Notes under the pieces: generated by a model | Databases searched by the model: none | What the model was told of the DNA's origin: nothing | What the model saw: the letters and a program-made list of their open reading frames with translations, nothing else | Shown here: one piece after another, positions 34,086 to 34,687 of the stretch | Layout of the letters: every line of letters begins with the position of its first letter | Numbering within the stretch: the stretch's first letter is position 1 | Origin: an uncultured Clostridia bacterium | GTDB lineage: Bacteria > Bacillota > Clostridia > TANB77 > CAG-508 | Assembly: GCA_947599995.1 (NCBI GenBank) | Contig: CANQFW010000003.1 | Coordinates: 1 to 34,687, forward strand | Length of the DNA: 34,687 bases | Reading direction: 5' to 3' | Position numbers and translations under genes: made by a program

Positions 34086-34499
34086 TCAATTTAATAAATT
34101 TTCAAATATTTCGTTTATTTCTTTATTAGCCTTTTTCATATTTATAGGTTTCAATTCCCTATTGGTAAAGCAGTGTTTCGTACACGCTTCTATAACTGTC
34201 TTGCCAGTTTTTTCATCTGTCACTTTGTATGTTACGGTCATTCTAACTCCATTAAATTCAGTCAAAATAGGTTCTATAATAATATTATCACCACTTGTTA
34301 TGTGATATTTATATTTGCAAATTACCTCTAAAGTAGGAATAGTATAACCACATTGTTCTAATTTTTCCATTGGAATATTCAATTCTTCTAACCACCTACT
34401 TCTTGTTTCTTCTAAAAATCTTATATAATTTGAATGATGTACTACTCCCATCTTGTCTGTTTCATAATAATTGATTTTTCTTTTATATATAAATCCCAT
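34086..34499 (-). CDS. Acyl-CoA thioesterase, 4HBT/YbgC-FadM-like
   Basis: This hotdog-fold thioesterase of 137 residues hydrolyses acyl- or aryl-CoA thioesters. The catalytic segment YYETDKMGVVHHSNYIRFLE contains the Asp and HxxY-type arrangement of the YbgC group, followed by TRSRWLEEL. The preferred start is ATG 34499 (MGFIYKRK), with GGAGG 8 nt upstream; a GTG at 34514 overlaps that ribosome site and is less likely. The natural substrate is not evident. Confidence 0.88.
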   Translation of the reverse strand: MGFIYKRKINYYETDKMGVVHHSNYIRFLEETRSRWLEELNIPMEKLEQCGYTIPTLEVICKYKYHITSGDNIIIEPILTEFNGVRMTVTYKVTDEKTGKTVIEACTKHCFTNRELKPINMKKANKEINEIFENLLN

Positions 34500-34600
34500 T
34501 TTCTTTTCCTCCACATTACCATTTAAGTAAAAAATTAATAAATCTAATTCTTTTATACAATCTACATCCCTATTAAATATTTTTTATTAAAATCTCCTCC

Positions 34601-34687
34601 TTAAAAGATTTTATACTTCACTTCATTATCAAAATTATCTATTTTTTCCTTTCTCTTTATTAAATCTACAGCTTTATATGTAATTGG
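34601..34687 (-). CDS. C-terminal end of an unidentified gene (start outside window)
   Basis: Twenty-eight codons are open from the window edge to a TAA at 34603-34601. The tail reads PITYKAVDLIKRKEKIDNF and ends DNEVKYKIF. It is too short to identify. Between its stop and the thioesterase lie an AAGGAGGAG with no ATG at usable distance and nothing else recognisable. Confidence 0.45.
   Translation of the reverse strand, partial: PITYKAVDLIKRKEKIDNFDNEVKYKIF

Noticed and set aside
1..34687. CRISPR array, prophage, insertion sequence, tRNA or rRNA genes
   Set aside because: No regularly spaced repeats, no transposase or phage genes and no tRNA or rRNA signature were seen.

Overview
The window is a low-GC stretch from an endospore-forming member of Clostridia (Bacillota), most likely an uncultured gut-type anaerobe; the species cannot be named from sequence. 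The evidence is strong AT bias, AGGAGG-type ribosome binding sites, sporulation genes (spoIIP, a ytvI-like gene, a coat-like gene behind a sigma-K-type promoter), a class III fructose-bisphosphatase and the order recJ-relA-MBL hydrolase.

Layout. 1-2678 (-) is secA without its C-terminal tail. 2875-3462 (+) is a small DUF1980-like membrane protein. 3664-6116 (-) holds a ytvI-like permease gene with a frame break, and spoIIP. 6218-10907 (-) is MBL hydrolase, relA and recJ (stringent response and DNA repair). 11069-14690 (-) is a probable three-gene glycolipid operon: an acyltransferase, a GT8-acyltransferase fusion and a GT8 enzyme. 14837-19341 (-) holds an M50 protease and a heterodimeric ABC exporter. 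19459-21699 (-) is lysS and the coat-like gene. 21875-23276 (-) is murD with a frame break. 23444-23539 (+) is a poly-asparagine mini-gene. 23610-24939 (-) is a membrane protein and an SH3-CAP secreted protein. 24940-25397 is a structured intergenic region with two convergent, related micro-ORFs, each followed by its own terminator. 25398-27411 (-) is an EndoQ-like nuclease coupled to a degenerate HD-GYP-like protein. 27616-28323 (+) is a DUF421 protein. 28358-30301 (-) is YolD plus a Y-family polymerase with a frame break. 30449-32401 (+) is fbp. 32542-34687 (-) is a COG2509-type flavoprotein, a thioesterase and the tail of one more gene.

Most striking observation. Three genes (ytvI-like, murD, polY) are each broken by one extra base. 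In all three the break lies exactly at an in-frame CGG codon, and in all three skipping the C gives a glycine codon (GGT, GGA, GGA) and restores a conserved protein to its natural stop. Reading every gene by hand, I found about 80 out-of-frame CGG trinucleotides on coding strands but only four in frame: these three, and one in the less AT-rich flavoprotein gene. This fits a genome where CGG has no efficient tRNA and ribosomes move +1 (or read CGGN as four bases). It needs genome-wide testing, and the flavoprotein CGG is a genuine counterexample inside the window.
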